In this document: positions 18,000 to 27,083 of the stretch, piece after piece
Layout: every line of letters begins with the position of its first letter
How positions within the stretch are numbered: position 1 is the first letter of the stretch
From: Sporosarcina quadrami
GTDB lineage: Bacteria > Bacillota > Bacilli > Bacillales_A > Planococcaceae
Direction of reading: 5' to 3'
Assembly: GCF_014836615.1 (NCBI RefSeq)
Contig: NZ_JACSQN010000008.1
Span: 1 to 64,000, forward strand
Length of the DNA: 64,000 nt
Position numbers and translations under genes: made by a program
Notes under the pieces: model-generated
The model's input: the letters and a program-made list of their open reading frames with translations, nothing else
Database searches by the model: none
Told to the model about the DNA's origin: nothing

Positions 18000-18016
18000 A
18001 ATTGTGTGAGTGACTG
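18000..18016 (+). repeat. Short repeat copy split by the IS element
   Basis: AATTGTGTGAGTGACTG runs up to the left end of the IS. The rest of the motif (CTGGCAC) resumes at 19323 after the IS, with CTG duplicated. Confidence 0.85.
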
Positions 18017-18055
18017 TGGTCAAGCCCCCCTTTTTTAGACACACATAATTGTGCA

Positions 18056-18904
18056 TCAACTAGCTAGAGAAACCGTCTTTAAATAAGCAGCCGGTGATAA
18101 ATATCCTAATCTCTTCTGACTGCGTTCTTCATTGAAATATTTAATGAACTTATAAAGGTCTCTTTGTACCTGTTCTGGCGTGGAGACTGGGAAGAGACAT
18201 GGATATTCCGTTTTCATATGCGAGAAAAAACTCTCAATGACCGCATTATCCCAGCAGTTGGCTTTGCGTGACATACTAGGCAAGAATTTTAGTTCCTTGG
18301 CTAGTAGAAACTGGTCAAATGAACGATAAACGCTACCTTGATCCGAATGGATGACGACATTTTCGAGATTTTTCAATCCTCTTGTTTTCATTGCCAAGTG
18401 AATTGTTTCCTTAATCAAATCGGTATTGGGACTTGAAGAGATGACAAAGGATATGATTTCCCTGTTATATAGGTCCATGATGGCAGAAATATAGAACTTT
18501 ACATCCTTAACGATTAGCTCAGTCATATCGGTTACCCACTTCCGGTTAGGCAAAAGTGCGTTAAAATCGCGTTCAAGAAGATTGGGATAAACATGGCCGG
18601 CACTACTTTTCTTCGACTCTTTGTTGGTTTTGGCAACTCGAATTCTGGATTTTAGATTCATCTCTTTCATAAGGCGTGCTACGCGCTTATGGTTTACGAT
18701 GTAGCCATTCGCGCGCAGCTCTCCTGCTATACGCTTCGCTCCGTAAGTTCCACCATTCTTGTTATAGAGCGATTGGATCTTTTCAATGTCCTGCGTATCT
18801 CGTTCCGATGCAACCTTTACTGGGCGGCCGAGATGTGCGTAATAACCGCCGCGTGAAACACCAATTGCCTTACATAACTGCTTTACTGTATATTCCCCTC
18901 TCAA
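18056..18904 (-). CDS. IS3-family transposase OrfB (DDE integrase)
   Basis: A 282-residue catalytic subunit with an HTH_21-like N-terminal region (YGAKRIAGELRANGY), then an rve integrase core. The DD(35)E triad is D126 (VTDMTEL), D188 (HSDQGS) and E224 (DNAVIESFF). The frame is open upstream of the TTG shown, back to the slippery sequence at 18961-18969. The active protein is therefore probably an OrfAB fusion made by -1 frameshifting, as known for this family. Confidence 0.92.
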   Translation of the reverse strand: MRGEYTVKQLCKAIGVSRGGYYAHLGRPVKVASERDTQDIEKIQSLYNKNGGTYGAKRIAGELRANGYIVNHKRVARLMKEMNLKSRIRVAKTNKESKKSSAGHVYPNLLERDFNALLPNRKWVTDMTELIVKDVKFYISAIMDLYNREIISFVISSSPNTDLIKETIHLAMKTRGLKNLENVVIHSDQGSVYRSFDQFLLAKELKFLPSMSRKANCWDNAVIESFFSHMKTEYPCLFPVSTPEQVQRDLYKFIKYFNEERSQKRLGYLSPAAYLKTVSLAS

Positions 18905-18939
18905 GGCGGATATGGCTTCATATCCTTTGGCGTTTCGTT

Positions 18940-19251
18940 CTACTTGAGAAAGGCCTGGAACTTTTTTAGGATTTCAATCTCCGTTAATTGTTCATTGTAT
19001 TTCTTTTCAATCTCTCGTAAGCGCTCCAATTCCGAATGATAATCAGTTTCTCTCGCAGAATCTGACGAACGGAGTCCGTCCATCCCTTTTTCTTTATAAA
19101 TATTTATCCAATTCGTTAAGGAATTTTTATGAATATCTAATTCAATGGCGACCTCATTCTTATGACGGCCTTTTTCTAGAATCTCAAGAACTGCATATTT
19201 TTTTTGTTCAAAGGAAGCTTGCTGTTTTCGTTTCCTATTTAAGCGCCCCAT
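18940..19251 (-). CDS. IS3-family OrfA (helix-turn-helix)
   Basis: A 103-residue protein with an N-terminal helix-turn-helix (EVAIELDIHKNSLTNWI) that binds the IS ends and a C-terminal leucine-zipper-like helix (ELERLREIEKKYNEQLTEIE). The ATG at 19251 follows GGAGG seven bases upstream. Near its end the minus strand reads CTA AAA AAG, a typical A6G slippery heptamer that shifts ribosomes into orfB. Confidence 0.9.
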   Translation of the reverse strand: MGRLNRKRKQQASFEQKKYAVLEILEKGRHKNEVAIELDIHKNSLTNWINIYKEKGMDGLRSSDSARETDYHSELERLREIEKKYNEQLTEIEILKKFQAFLK

Positions 19252-19347
19252 AATGAAACCTCCTATATATACTGGTTGCACAATTATAACACTTCATGTG
19301 TCCATTATAAGGGGGTCGACCACTGGCACCCATACAATTCTCTCTAC

Positions 19348-19372
19348 GTTTTGAGATTGGCCAGTCGGGAAT
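19348..19372 (+). promoter_or_regulatory. SigB-type promoter of the catalase gene
   Basis: GTTTTG and GGGAAT are separated by 13 bases, matching the general stress SigB consensus (GTTT then 12-15 bases then GGGWAW). In B. subtilis the orthologous clade-2 catalase gene katE is under SigB control, which supports the call. The promoter lies 25 bases beyond the IS end, so the insertion left it intact. Confidence 0.65.
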
Positions 19373-19411
19373 AGAGTAGGAGACTATACTAAACCGACTG
19401 GAGGAATTGAT

Positions 19412-21472
19412 GTGACTGCAAACAACGATCGCTTAAGCAAAGACAAACAGCTCGATCAGTACCGCTCACTCGATAAAGGTAAGAAAATGACGACCAATCA
19501 AGGGTTGAAAGTAGCTGAAGACGAACATTCCTTAAAAGCAGGTTCCAGAGGACCGACGTTAATGGAAGACTTTCATTTCCGTGAAAAAATGACACACTTT
19601 GACCACGAGCGCATCCCTGAGCGTGTTGTTCATGCTAGAGGTTTTGCTGCTCACGGAGAATTTGAATTATACGAGTCGATGAAAGACTATACGAAGGCAG
19701 CTTTTTTACAACAGCCTGGATTGAAAACCCCTGTATTTACGCGTTTTTCAACAGTGGCAGGAAGTCGTGGTTCAGCTGAGACGGTTCGGGATGTGCGCGG
19801 CTTTGCTGTTAAGTTCTATACAGAAGAGGGAAATTATGATTTAGTCGGTAATAACATGCCGGTGTTTTTCATTCAAGATGCGATTAAATTCCCTGATTTA
19901 GTTCACGCAGTGAAGCCCGAACCGCATAACGAAATGCCACAAGCAGCTTCTGCACATGATACGTTTTGGGATTTTGTCGCAAACAATCAGGAATCTGCCC
20001 ATATGATCATGTGGCATATGTCAGACCGTGCCATTCCTCGCAGTTTCAGAATGATGGAAGGGTTTGGCGTCCATACGTTCCGTTTTGTCAATGCAGAAGG
20101 GAAAGCGCATTTTGTGAAGTTCCATTGGAAGCCGAAATTAGGTGTCCACTCCTTAGTTTGGGATGAAGCACAGAAAATTAGCGGGAAAGACCCCGACTTC
20201 CATCGTCGAGATCTGTGGGAATCAATTGAAAAGGGAGATTTTGTCGAGTTTGAGTTAGGTGTCCAACTCATTGACGAAAATGATGAGTTCATGTTTGACT
20301 TCGATATTCTCGATCCTACAAAGATTTGGCCTGAAGAACAAGTGCCTGTGAAAATTATTGGGAAGATGACGTTGAATCGCAATGTGGACAATGTTTTCGC
20401 TGAGACGGAACAAGTCGCATTCCATCCTGGACATGTCGTACCTGGTATCGATTTTTCGAACGACCCACTTTTGCAAGGAAGATTGTTTTCTTACACAGAT
20501 ACACAATTGATTCGTTTAGGTGGACCGAATTTCCATGAACTGCCGATTAACCGACCAGTTTGTCCTTTCCACAATAACCAGCGGGACGGCTATGGTAGAC
20601 AGACGATCAATGTCGGACAAGTGAGTTATCATAAAAACTCGTTAGCAGATAACACCCCTTCGACGTCGAGTGAAGAAGAGGGTGGATATGTCCATTATGA
20701 AGAAAAAGTGGAAGGACGGAAAATCCAGGCACGAAGTGATTCTTTCAAAGATCATTTCTCACAAGCGAAGTTGTTCTGGAACAGTATGTCGAAAACAGAG
20801 AAAAAACATATCGTCGATGCATTCAGCTTCGAAGTCGGGAAAGTGAAGAGTAAAAATATTAGACAGCAAGTTGTCGACATGTTTGCAAATGTAGATGTCG
20901 GGCTCGCGACAGCAGTGGCGGAAGCTGTTGGAGCGGAGTTTCCAACTGATGTTGAAGAATCACAAGTGACTGAAACGTCGCCGGCATTAAGCCAAATGGA
21001 GACTGTGAAACTACCGGACACACGAAAAGTGGCTGTGCTTATCGGCAAAGGATTTGACGGCGATGAAGTGGAGTCAGTCGTCAATGCATGTGTGGCAGCC
21101 GGCATGACGGTCGATGTCGTCAGTGATAAATTCGGTGTCGTCTATGGTGAAAACGACTTGGCGGTTGAAGTCGATGAGACATTTTTAACCGTTCATTCGA
21201 CATTATATGATGCCATTTATGTAGTCGGTGGAGAAGCGGATAACATGAAGAAATTCACAATGGATATGGTTGAGTTCATCAACGAAACGTATAAGCATTA
21301 CAAACCGATTGGCGTTGCGTCCACGGGTAAAACGTTCTTTGACGCTTCAGCAGCAGCAGAGGGACCTGGAGTGATTGCGGACTTGGACCCTTCATCGTTT
21401 GGTAAAGCATTCGTCGATGCAGTGACGGCACATCGCCATTGGGACCGGAAAGTGTTCGGCTGGGAAGGATAA
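19412..21472 (+). CDS. katE: Clade-2 large-subunit catalase
   Basis: A 686-residue catalase that splits hydrogen peroxide to water and oxygen. The catalytic pocket is complete: H74 (VHARG), N147/N148 (LVGNNMPVFF) and the heme-ligand Tyr (RLFSYTDTQ). A C-terminal DJ-1/PfpI-like domain (about 540-686) marks the large-subunit clade that includes HPII and B. subtilis KatE. The GTG start follows TGGAGGA. It has a SigB-type promoter upstream and a strong terminator downstream. It is a paralogue of the protein at 14667-16706, colinear over the whole length. Confidence 0.93.
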   Translation: MTANNDRLSKDKQLDQYRSLDKGKKMTTNQGLKVAEDEHSLKAGSRGPTLMEDFHFREKMTHFDHERIPERVVHARGFAAHGEFELYESMKDYTKAAFLQQPGLKTPVFTRFSTVAGSRGSAETVRDVRGFAVKFYTEEGNYDLVGNNMPVFFIQDAIKFPDLVHAVKPEPHNEMPQAASAHDTFWDFVANNQESAHMIMWHMSDRAIPRSFRMMEGFGVHTFRFVNAEGKAHFVKFHWKPKLGVHSLVWDEAQKISGKDPDFHRRDLWESIEKGDFVEFELGVQLIDENDEFMFDFDILDPTKIWPEEQVPVKIIGKMTLNRNVDNVFAETEQVAFHPGHVVPGIDFSNDPLLQGRLFSYTDTQLIRLGGPNFHELPINRPVCPFHNNQRDGYGRQTINVGQVSYHKNSLADNTPSTSSEEEGGYVHYEEKVEGRKIQARSDSFKDHFSQAKLFWNSMSKTEKKHIVDAFSFEVGKVKSKNIRQQVVDMFANVDVGLATAVAEAVGAEFPTDVEESQVTETSPALSQMETVKLPDTRKVAVLIGKGFDGDEVESVVNACVAAGMTVDVVSDKFGVVYGENDLAVEVDETFLTVHSTLYDAIYVVGGEADNMKKFTMDMVEFINETYKHYKPIGVASTGKTFFDASAAAEGPGVIADLDPSSFGKAFVDAVTAHRHWDRKVFGWEG

Positions 21473-21479
21473 AATATAG

Positions 21480-21516
21480 AAAAAGCCGCTAACCTGTATG
21501 AGGTTGGCGGCTTTTA
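21480..21516 (+). terminator. Terminator after catalase
   Basis: AAAAGCCGC(T)AACCT pairs with AGGTTGGCGGCTTTT. Confidence 0.85.
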
Positions 21517-21528
21517 GAGTTGTGTGGG

Positions 21529-21549
21529 AATTGTGTGGGTGACTGGCAC
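21529..21549 (+). repeat. Short repeat copy with partial tandem
   Basis: AATTGTGTGGGTGACTGGCA plus C, preceded by a truncated copy (GTTGTGTGGG). Confidence 0.75.
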
Positions 21550-21570
21550 GCAAATAGCACGCAAATCAAT

Positions 21571-21596
21571 TGAAACCTTCAGACAACATAAACGTA
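21571..21596 (+). promoter_or_regulatory. ECF (SigW-like) promoter
   Basis: TGAAAC at 21571 and CGTA at 21593 with exactly 16 bases between, matching the SigW form of the ECF promoter (TGAAAC, N16, CGTA). The next gene encodes a lipoprotein metallopeptidase about 70 bases downstream. Confidence 0.55.
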
Positions 21597-21667
21597 TACT
21601 AGTCGTCGCGAACAATTTTAAATATTCTTTTTAGCATAGATGATTTTTATTGGAGGGGTGGATGGGG

Positions 21668-22705
21668 ATGAGGAAGTTAAAGAAGATGATCATCGGGGGA
21701 GTCACTGCAATTTTGGTTTTACTTGCGGGATGTCAAGAGGAAGAGAAGGCAGTTGCCGACTTGGTGGAGTCGAAGAATATTGAAGAGGTTGGTCAAGTGG
21801 ATGTAGCGGAGATTAATGATTACTGGTCGCAACCGATTGATTCGGAGATATGTCAAACAATTGGTGAGTGCCGCGATTTAGGGGATACATACGGAAGTGA
21901 TTATTTTACTGATTTTTCAGGGACGTTAAAGCAAAGAGATAATAGGGCATATTTGAGTGTGAATACGGAAGAGGATAAATCTGTTCTTGCTTTTGCCGCT
22001 AACGATATGATGGATGAAGACAACAGTATCGCCCGCTATGAAATTATAGAAGATCAATTTGTTTTGACGAAAGGTGAAGAAGAGAGTGTCTTTAAAAGTA
22101 TAGCTGATGTCGTGCTGGCTTTGTTCGATCGAAATAAAGGGAACTTGCAAATCCTTGATTTCAGGGAGGATATTTACCCGAATGCTAATCCGTATGATGG
22201 GAAATTGATGTTGCCTTCAAATTTAATAACACATTGGCTTCAGTCTGCTACTATCAGTACATTAATTCATGAATATGGCCACTTGCTGTTGTGGAATAAA
22301 GCGGATTTTGTCAATTCGGATACTTGTCCGGAAGATCAATTTCATTTAAAGAAGTACTGGGAGTGTTATAACACTGGCAGTTATATGAATCTCTATTATC
22401 AAGCTTTTTTGAAGGATTATGAGGAGCAGTGGTTAGATGCAGGTATTAAAACTACGGAAGAAAGAGTTGCTTTTTATGAAAAGAACAAAGAATCCTTTGT
22501 GTCAGTGTATGCTACGGTAGATCCTTATGAAGATATTGCGGAGTCTTTTTCTCACTTTATGTTAACGCCTTATAATGACAGCCCTCAGTCGATCTCAGAA
22601 GAAAAAGTGAACTTCTTTTATCAGTTTCCAGAATGGGTCGAGTACCGGGCTTTTGTACTGAAGGAATTGAAAGATCGAAAAGAGGATACGGGGTCGTTTT
22701 ACTGA
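21668..22705 (+). CDS. Lipoprotein zinc metallopeptidase-like
   Basis: A 345-residue exported protein. A basic N-terminus and hydrophobic stretch end in the lipobox LLAGC, so it should be lipid-anchored outside the membrane. The central HExxH motif (IHEYGHLLLW) is a zinc-binding signature, and EDIAESFSHFM about 90 residues later may give the third ligand. Two cysteine-containing segments (DTCPEDQ, YWECYN) could form a disulfide. No named peptidase family is assigned. The ATG at 21668 is chosen for nine-base spacing from GGAGGGG. A SigW-like promoter suggests envelope-stress control. Confidence 0.75.
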   Translation: MRKLKKMIIGGVTAILVLLAGCQEEEKAVADLVESKNIEEVGQVDVAEINDYWSQPIDSEICQTIGECRDLGDTYGSDYFTDFSGTLKQRDNRAYLSVNTEEDKSVLAFAANDMMDEDNSIARYEIIEDQFVLTKGEEESVFKSIADVVLALFDRNKGNLQILDFREDIYPNANPYDGKLMLPSNLITHWLQSATISTLIHEYGHLLLWNKADFVNSDTCPEDQFHLKKYWECYNTGSYMNLYYQAFLKDYEEQWLDAGIKTTEERVAFYEKNKESFVSVYATVDPYEDIAESFSHFMLTPYNDSPQSISEEKVNFFYQFPEWVEYRAFVLKELKDRKEDTGSFY

Positions 22706-22828
22706 AGAGAATACACTAGCGGAAAAAATGCTGCGGACGAAACGATTCAGACCATGAACTCAATTGTAAAGATAAGCAAGCCTATCATATTAGACAAATA
22801 GTAATCTTATGTATGCCACTATGATAAG

Positions 22829-22884
22829 TAAGAATGCCCGTGTTAGGAAACGGTTCACGCCTGTTTCCTGTACGGGCATTCTTA
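22829..22884. terminator. Long hairpin, probable bidirectional terminator
   Basis: TAAGAATGCCCGTG pairs with TACGGGCATTCTTA, and an inner AGGAAAC/GTTTCCT stem extends it. It lies between convergent genes. Confidence 0.7.
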
Positions 22885-22910
22885 TTTCAATGACTCTTCA
22901 ATTGTGTGAG

Positions 22911-22931
22911 AATTGTGTGAGTGACTGGCAC
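22911..22931 (+). repeat. Short repeat copy with partial tandem
   Basis: An exact consensus copy (AATTGTGTGAGTGACTGGCA plus C), preceded directly by an 11-base partial copy AATTGTGTGAG at 22900-22910. Confidence 0.85.
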
Positions 22932-22936
22932 ACAAA

Positions 22937-25162
22937 CTAATACCGCAAACCTCTTCCGCCTTCAGCCATTGCATGCGCCAGGCGAATCGTGGATACTGCC
23001 AACTCCGCATATGTCACTTCACGGTCAGGGTTGAACCGGTTTTGTTCCACTTCAATTAAGCCCATCGAGTTTGCCATTGCTACATAACCGACATTCGAAG
23101 ACTGGATCTTTTCAGCATCTTCAAAACTAAGCTTGAAAATGTTAGCATCCTTTGCTGCCTGTTCTAGCCCCATTATACGAATCATCCACACCGAAAGTGC
23201 TTCCCTCGTAATCGGAGCATCGACATCGAAATTCTTTGTATCGGCTTTGATGATGCCTAATTCAACGGCGCGTTCAATTTCTTGATATAACGGGTGTTTC
23301 GGATCGATATTAGCAAATGTTTGGTTCGTGTTTTCTTGACCATAGTAATAATCGTTATAATAGAAATAGGTAAGCGAATTCATGAGCGCTTTCAATGCTT
23401 CGCCAGTTGAAATGGCAGCATCCCCGTTAAAGCTTTTCACATCCTTCACATCTAAAACTTTGGCGTTAATGAGATAATTAAGCTCCTCTTCCGCCGAAGG
23501 ATGAGTGACAACTATCGAACCATTACCGCTAAACAAGTTAGTCCATTTCCCTGTATTCGCATTCACGTAACTAAATGGATCGTCGCTGAAAACAGGTACA
23601 TACAAAAGATCATAGTGGTTCTCTTTTTCAGTTTTTTTCATATAGGAGAGTTTAAGGTCAAGCGTCTCCTCCAAAATCTTTTTCGCCTCATGCTCAGTTA
23701 TGATTTCATCGCTTGATGGCCAACCTTCAATCTCTTGATAACTGACATTCAGACTGTTTAATGAACCATCAGCTGCTATTCCAACATGGATTTGATCGCC
23801 ATTGACAATAATCCCATTCACAACTCTAGGGAATACAAATTGATAAGAATTAATTCTCTCTTCAAAATACGGATCTGTTACAGGCATTGCATAATTGTGC
23901 ACATAAGAAGGGACCCATTCTTTCACATAGTTCACAGCTTTGGCGAGTGATTCCTGTTTGGACAGAGGGGGAGCCGTTTTATCGTTTTCACCAATTTCCT
24001 GGAAGATATGCTCTTTCATATCATAGTATTGGACGATTTCACCCGTATTTTTATTGATTTCTATGCTGGATCCATTTCCTCCATTCGCATACTGATACAT
24101 ATATTGCACGCTAATGACAGTCTGACCGTTATAATTTTCCCTCTCTTGAATGACTTCGATCTTTAATTTAACCTTATCCGAATCGATCGCAAGGAATTGC
24201 TCGGCAATTTTTTTCGCTTCTTCTACAGTAATGCCATCCTGTTTTGCTGGAAGAGGCTTCGCGGAAATCGCTTCAACTTTTGTTTTTGCTGGAAGGTCTG
24301 TTGCGTATCCGTCCGCAGTCATCCATTTCCCGGTTGCAGCTTCAATGCCTTGCAATGTTGCCGTTGGTCGATAGACAAGTTCTACGTTGCGTTCCCCGGT
24401 TTGGTAATCATAGTTAATGTGATAATTCAGGTCAACAGAAAGATTTGCTCTAACTTGTTGTACCATTTCATTTTTATCTTTAATTTGCGTCACTGCATCA
24501 AAAGTGGAAGAGCCGGTTTGAGGAGCCATCTTATAGAAACTCACGACTTCACCATTACCTAACACAGATACTTCCATTCTTTGATCGGCAATCGGAACTT
24601 GATTTTTCGTACGTGCAAAGGAGAAAGAGTAGCGTACTGGTTCTGTTAAAATTTGTTGAGGATAATAATTGTACGCATTCGTTTCCAATTGATAATCCTT
24701 GCCACCCAGTGACTTTTTCATAAACTCTTCCGCTATTTTTCTGGCTTCCTCTTTTGATACTTTTGCAGGGAATAAAGCATCCTTGACGTTAGGAGGCTGG
24801 TACGAAAAGTGTTCAATATCCAGATCCTCTCCGACAAAACCGATATTTCCATACACTCTCTTTCCGCTAACCAACTTTGTGAAATTCAACGAATGCCGCA
24901 CAGTTTCATCCTCAGGATAAATATGCGCACTGCTCATCTGAAAATCACCGTTCGTTAAGAAATCAAACTGGTTAGGAAACATCTTTTTGAATTTCTTGAT
25001 CAATTCCTCTTTCGTAATAATCGTATCAGTGGATGCGACTTGAATCCGTACCTTTTCTAGTTGTCCATTGTGTAAAGTTGAAGCATCCGCCACGGATGAA
25101 AACATACCAATAGACAACACCGAAGAGGTGACAACCATACCTAGCTTTTTGATTTTTTTCAA
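22937..25162 (-). CDS. Secreted YcdB/YcdC-PepSY-like protein with SLH region
   Basis: A 741-residue exported protein with a signal peptide at 1-27 (ending ADAS). The middle (about 45-560) repeats a YcdB/YcdC-type unit, which carries PepSY-like elements such as VSKEEARKIAEEFM, ITVEEAKKIAEQFL and the pattern ATGKW/NTGEIV. The C-terminal 170 residues hold SLH-like modules (AVELGIIKADTKNFDVDAPITREALSV-like; ANSMGLIEVEQNRFNPDREVTYAELAV-like), which would bind it to the wall. PepSY-type domains often inhibit or regulate proteases. The TTG start follows AGGAGG. Confidence 0.8.
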   Translation of the reverse strand: MKKIKKLGMVVTSSVLSIGMFSSVADASTLHNGQLEKVRIQVASTDTIITKEELIKKFKKMFPNQFDFLTNGDFQMSSAHIYPEDETVRHSLNFTKLVSGKRVYGNIGFVGEDLDIEHFSYQPPNVKDALFPAKVSKEEARKIAEEFMKKSLGGKDYQLETNAYNYYPQQILTEPVRYSFSFARTKNQVPIADQRMEVSVLGNGEVVSFYKMAPQTGSSTFDAVTQIKDKNEMVQQVRANLSVDLNYHINYDYQTGERNVELVYRPTATLQGIEAATGKWMTADGYATDLPAKTKVEAISAKPLPAKQDGITVEEAKKIAEQFLAIDSDKVKLKIEVIQERENYNGQTVISVQYMYQYANGGNGSSIEINKNTGEIVQYYDMKEHIFQEIGENDKTAPPLSKQESLAKAVNYVKEWVPSYVHNYAMPVTDPYFEERINSYQFVFPRVVNGIIVNGDQIHVGIAADGSLNSLNVSYQEIEGWPSSDEIITEHEAKKILEETLDLKLSYMKKTEKENHYDLLYVPVFSDDPFSYVNANTGKWTNLFSGNGSIVVTHPSAEEELNYLINAKVLDVKDVKSFNGDAAISTGEALKALMNSLTYFYYNDYYYGQENTNQTFANIDPKHPLYQEIERAVELGIIKADTKNFDVDAPITREALSVWMIRIMGLEQAAKDANIFKLSFEDAEKIQSSNVGYVAMANSMGLIEVEQNRFNPDREVTYAELAVSTIRLAHAMAEGGRGLRY

Positions 25163-25268
25163 AATAAGCCTCCTAGTTTTACTTCATTGTTTTGTAAAGT
25201 GACCACTAGATTGTATGATTGTCCCTATGAGAAAAGAATCAAAATCTTAAAATTCAAGATGCTTTTTA

Positions 25269-25414
25269 GGTACCTGTGCAAGACATAATTCAGTATATTC
25301 ACTACAATTGCATAAGTAGTCAAGAGAAAACCTATGAAACTGTCTTTCTTGTGTTTGTATTGTATTTTTATTCAAGATAGCTGAATTATCATGAATGTTT
25401 CTTGCACAGGTACC
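25269..25414 (+). repeat. GGTACC element copy 7 (146 bp)
   Basis: Perfect termini. The interior is a subfamily variant (AATTCAGTATATTCACTACA, right side AGCTGAATTATCATGAATG). It lies 11 bases past the stop of the minus-strand SLH gene. Confidence 0.95.
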
Positions 25415-25425
25415 GATTTTAAAAT

Positions 25426-26904
25426 TCAATCAAAAACCATATCATCTTCCTCACTGCTCATCGCACTGACATGCAGATAAGGTCCCAGCTGGCTGACCTT
25501 CACCGTGATTCCGTAATAGATCCGATGACTGCCCGGTGCCACCTTGCTATCCGGGAAGTCGATAAAGAATTCGCCCGGTTTCTTCGGTGTAATGCGGAAC
25601 ACATTCGATCCCGGATCTCTCGTCACTGTCGCAATCTGCTCACTTCCTTTTGGCAACACATGCTTACCAAGTAGAGCGCCTTCCCATATTGTCACCACTT
25701 CATCGGGTTTGATTTGTGTGATGTAGGTTTGATAATGAAACTTGTCATCCTGTTCACTGGACAGGATATGATAGCGTATTTCCTCGCCGTCCGTATACGT
25801 TACTGTCGCAATGAATTCCCCGGCTTGATCCATTTGGATGACGTTGCAGCTTTGGAGTGTTAAATTATCGCAGCGTGTAAATTCCACGTTTTCATTCACC
25901 ATTTTTCCGTCTGCTGTAGCAAGCGTAATGGAGGAAGCGCCGATAAACCTTTCGTTCTGTTCAAGTTGTTCATATTGTTTCCACAGCTGAACAGGTGTAG
26001 AGAAAATCTCATCAGTCTCATCAAATGAAATTGCCCATTCCCCATTCACTAGTGCAACGTGTACATTCATTTTTCTATAGTTTTTATCAGATGAATTTTC
26101 TTGTGAGGCGCCTGAAAAAGTGAGCGTCCCAGTTCCTTCTTTCTTCGGAACAATATGAATCCTTGTCTGTAAATTGACCTGGCTTGGCAGTTCACTGTCT
26201 GCCACAATATCGAATACATCCGAGTTTGTCTTACTGACGTCATTGAATCGTTTCCATTTATAGTCTTTTGCGTGCAACGTCAGAATTCCGGTTTTCACTT
26301 CTTCAGACGCCTTCAATAATTTGGCCGCCTGACCTCTCGTAATAGGAGCATTCGGGCTATATGTTTCAGGGGAAGTACCCGTCGTAAGGCCGAGTTGGTA
26401 CAGACTGTAAATGCCGTCCCGATGCCCATTTTTATACGCGACATCTTTGAATCCGTAATCAGGATCACGATACAGCGGCAACTCAAATGCTTTAATTATA
26501 ATAGAAGCCATTTGTGCTCGCGTAATGGAGTCATTCGGTCCAAAACGCCCGTCGCCGTAGCCGTTTATGACGCCTTTTTCCGCTAATACGGCAATCGCCT
26601 CGAAGGATCCGTTTGCCGTAGAGACATCCTTGAACTTCGGATCTTTCACTTTCGACGTATCAAGCTTTGTCATCTTCACAATAATCGCCGCTGCTTGTCC
26701 CCGGGTAATGGAATCGCCAGGTCTGAATGTTCCGTCCGTATATCCGCCAATCACATTGCGTGCCGCCAGCTCATTGACCGCTTCCGCAAAGTGCTTCGAT
26801 GGCGGGACATCAGGAAATACCTGTGTGTTTGCCGCCATGCTCGTTACAGACATGCTGCATGCGAGTAACATTGCGCCACATACAGAAAATAGTTTATGCT
26901 TCAT
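25426..26904 (-). CDS. Secreted S-layer-homology protein (paralogue)
   Basis: A 492-residue protein with a signal peptide (to about residue 24, SMAANTQ), three SLH domains (about 30-200; IGGYTDGTFRPGDSITRGQ, INGYGDGRFGPNDSITRAQ, TTGTSPETYSPNAPITRGQ) and a beta-rich C-terminal part that parallels the protein at 4279-5799. The ATG at 26904 is preferred because GGGAGG is eight bases upstream; the ATG nine bases earlier abuts that site. Its ECF-type promoter is nearly the same as that of the paralogue, so both are probably induced by the same sigma factor. Confidence 0.9.
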   Translation of the reverse strand: MKHKLFSVCGAMLLACSMSVTSMAANTQVFPDVPPSKHFAEAVNELAARNVIGGYTDGTFRPGDSITRGQAAAIIVKMTKLDTSKVKDPKFKDVSTANGSFEAIAVLAEKGVINGYGDGRFGPNDSITRAQMASIIIKAFELPLYRDPDYGFKDVAYKNGHRDGIYSLYQLGLTTGTSPETYSPNAPITRGQAAKLLKASEEVKTGILTLHAKDYKWKRFNDVSKTNSDVFDIVADSELPSQVNLQTRIHIVPKKEGTGTLTFSGASQENSSDKNYRKMNVHVALVNGEWAISFDETDEIFSTPVQLWKQYEQLEQNERFIGASSITLATADGKMVNENVEFTRCDNLTLQSCNVIQMDQAGEFIATVTYTDGEEIRYHILSSEQDDKFHYQTYITQIKPDEVVTIWEGALLGKHVLPKGSEQIATVTRDPGSNVFRITPKKPGEFFIDFPDSKVAPGSHRIYYGITVKVSQLGPYLHVSAMSSEEDDMVFD

Positions 26905-26943
26905 ATTTTTCATCCTCCCAATTATCTTGTAAAGTACCTTACA

Positions 26944-26969
26944 GACGCAGAATAACAGAAAAAGTTTCA
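26944..26969 (-). promoter_or_regulatory. ECF-type promoter for SLH gene
   Basis: On the minus strand TGAAAC (26969-26964) and CGTC (26947-26944) are 16 bases apart. A second TGAAAC lies just upstream. The sequence around the -10 (CGTCTGTA) equals that at 4237 and 58043. Confidence 0.75.
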
Positions 26970-27083
26970 AAGTTTCAGAAAAATATTTGAATATGGAACT
27001 TCTTCAATTTATCTTAGATAAGTAGAGCCAAATCGCTGAACGCCCCGTCTAATCAATGAAGATGCAATCTTGGAGGTGATCGT

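Larger units (their letters stand above)
18017..19322 (-). mobile_element. Complete IS3-family (IS150-like) insertion sequence, 1306 bp
   Basis: The element runs from TGGTCAAGCCCCC to GGGGGTCGACCA, with imperfect inverted ends of about 26 bp that both reach a GACACA block. CTG is present on both sides (18014-18016 and 19323-19325), giving a 3-bp target duplication. It holds orfA and orfB in the usual overlapping layout with a -1 slippery site. All functional parts look intact, so it may be active. Confidence 0.93.
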
